Source: Chloroflexota bacterium
Lineage (GTDB): Bacteria; Chloroflexota; UBA6077; CF-72
Length of the DNA stretch: 6,446 nt
NCBI GenBank assembly: GCA_019242065.1
Contig: JAFAWJ010000622.1
Location: 1-6,446, forward strand
Direction of reading: 5' to 3'
Part shown: in pieces, positions 6,206-6,446 of the stretch
Numbering within the stretch: the first letter of the stretch is position 1
Layout of the letters: each line of letters opens with the position of its first letter
The notes under the pieces: model-generated
What the model was told of the DNA's origin: nothing
The model's database searches: none
Seen by the model: only the letters and a program-made list of their open reading frames with translations
Program-made: the position numbers and the translations under genes

Positions 6206-6209
6206 GTCG
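6190..6209 (+). repeat. Right copy of 74-bp-offset junction repeat
   Basis: Partner of 6116-6135 (19 of 20 bases). It contains the minigene stop and the GTG start of the second permease, so the stop/start GTGA overlap is present in both copies. Confidence 0.7.
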
Positions 6210-6446
6210 CCGTGTGCCGCCGACACTCGTGGTCGGCAGCATCCTGGTTGCCCTCGTCGTGGTCACCGCGGTGCTCTCCACCGTCTGGACGCCCACCGAT
6301 CCGACGCACGTCGAGGTCTCGGCTCGGCTGCGGGCGCCAGGCATTCGCGGCGCGCTGCTCGGCACCGATCAGCTCGGCCGCGACGAGCTGAGTCGCATCA
6401 TGGCCGGCGCCCGCAATACGCTGCTGGTCGGCATCGTGACGGTGGT
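6202..6446 (+). CDS. ABC importer permease, DppC/OppC type, N-terminal part only
   Basis: Second channel subunit of the importer. The 81 visible residues show an N-terminal membrane span (about 9-26, LVVGSILVALVVVTAVLS). The subfamily signature LGTDQLGRDELSRIMAGARNTLLVG follows (53-77), then the start of the second span. The gene runs off the right edge; family members are about 280-300 residues. The GTG at 6202 overlaps the TGA of the 25-codon minigene, so translation is probably coupled. An alternative is that the original start was the GTG at 6128 before the junction was duplicated. That frame now stops at 6205, so it cannot be used without a frameshift. The N-terminus is shorter than the extended cytoplasmic tails of many homologues. 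Family is firm, ligand unknown. Confidence 0.93.
   Translation, partial: MSRRVPPTLVVGSILVALVVVTAVLSTVWTPTDPTHVEVSARLRAPGIRGALLGTDQLGRDELSRIMAGARNTLLVGIVTV

Overview
The window is a high-GC bacterial segment (roughly two thirds G+C in the coding parts). It has divergent gene organisation, tightly packed operons and almost no recognisable Shine-Dalgarno sequences. The GlgC N-terminus, the Tat-type lipoprotein signal with a long Ala/Pro/Ser/Thr linker, and the apparently leaderless starts would suit a Chloroflexota (Thermomicrobia-like or uncultured) genome. That placement is an inference from style, not a proven assignment.

Left half, minus strand (read right to left from 3239 to 1): a membrane-anchored alpha/beta hydrolase (3239-2205), then after a 55-bp gap glgC, ADP-glucose pyrophosphorylase (2149-833), then overlapping it by 20 bp a glycerate 2-kinase of the MOFRL family (852 to beyond base 1). 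GlgC commits glucose-1-phosphate to glycogen synthesis. Glycerate kinase makes a phosphoglycerate, an intermediate of lower glycolysis, and the overlap suggests co-translation.

Right half, plus strand (3263 to beyond 6446): a peptide/nickel-type ABC importer operon. It contains a family 5 substrate-binding lipoprotein (3263-4966), a DppB/OppB-type permease (5184-6131) and the start of a DppC/OppC-type permease (6202 onward, cut by the window edge). ATPase genes, if present, lie outside. The binding protein captures substrate outside the membrane and the two permeases form the channel.

The two transcription units diverge from a 23-bp intergenic space (3240-3262) holding a near-symmetrical TAGGATA element. 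This element can be read as a -10 box on both strands and places the importer transcript start at or next to the GTG codon (a leaderless mRNA).

Two oddities interrupt the importer operon. Between the binding protein and the first permease lies a ~190-bp, ~50% GC segment made of degenerate ~18-22-bp repeats. It is flanked by a 10-bp direct repeat (9/10), as if a small mobile element had been inserted into an original 15-bp gap. Between the two permease genes the stop/start junction has been tandemly duplicated with a 74-bp offset, creating a 25-codon minigene linked by a GTGA stop/start overlap at each end.

No tRNA, rRNA, CRISPR array or intact transposase gene was seen, and no convincing intrinsic terminator was found.
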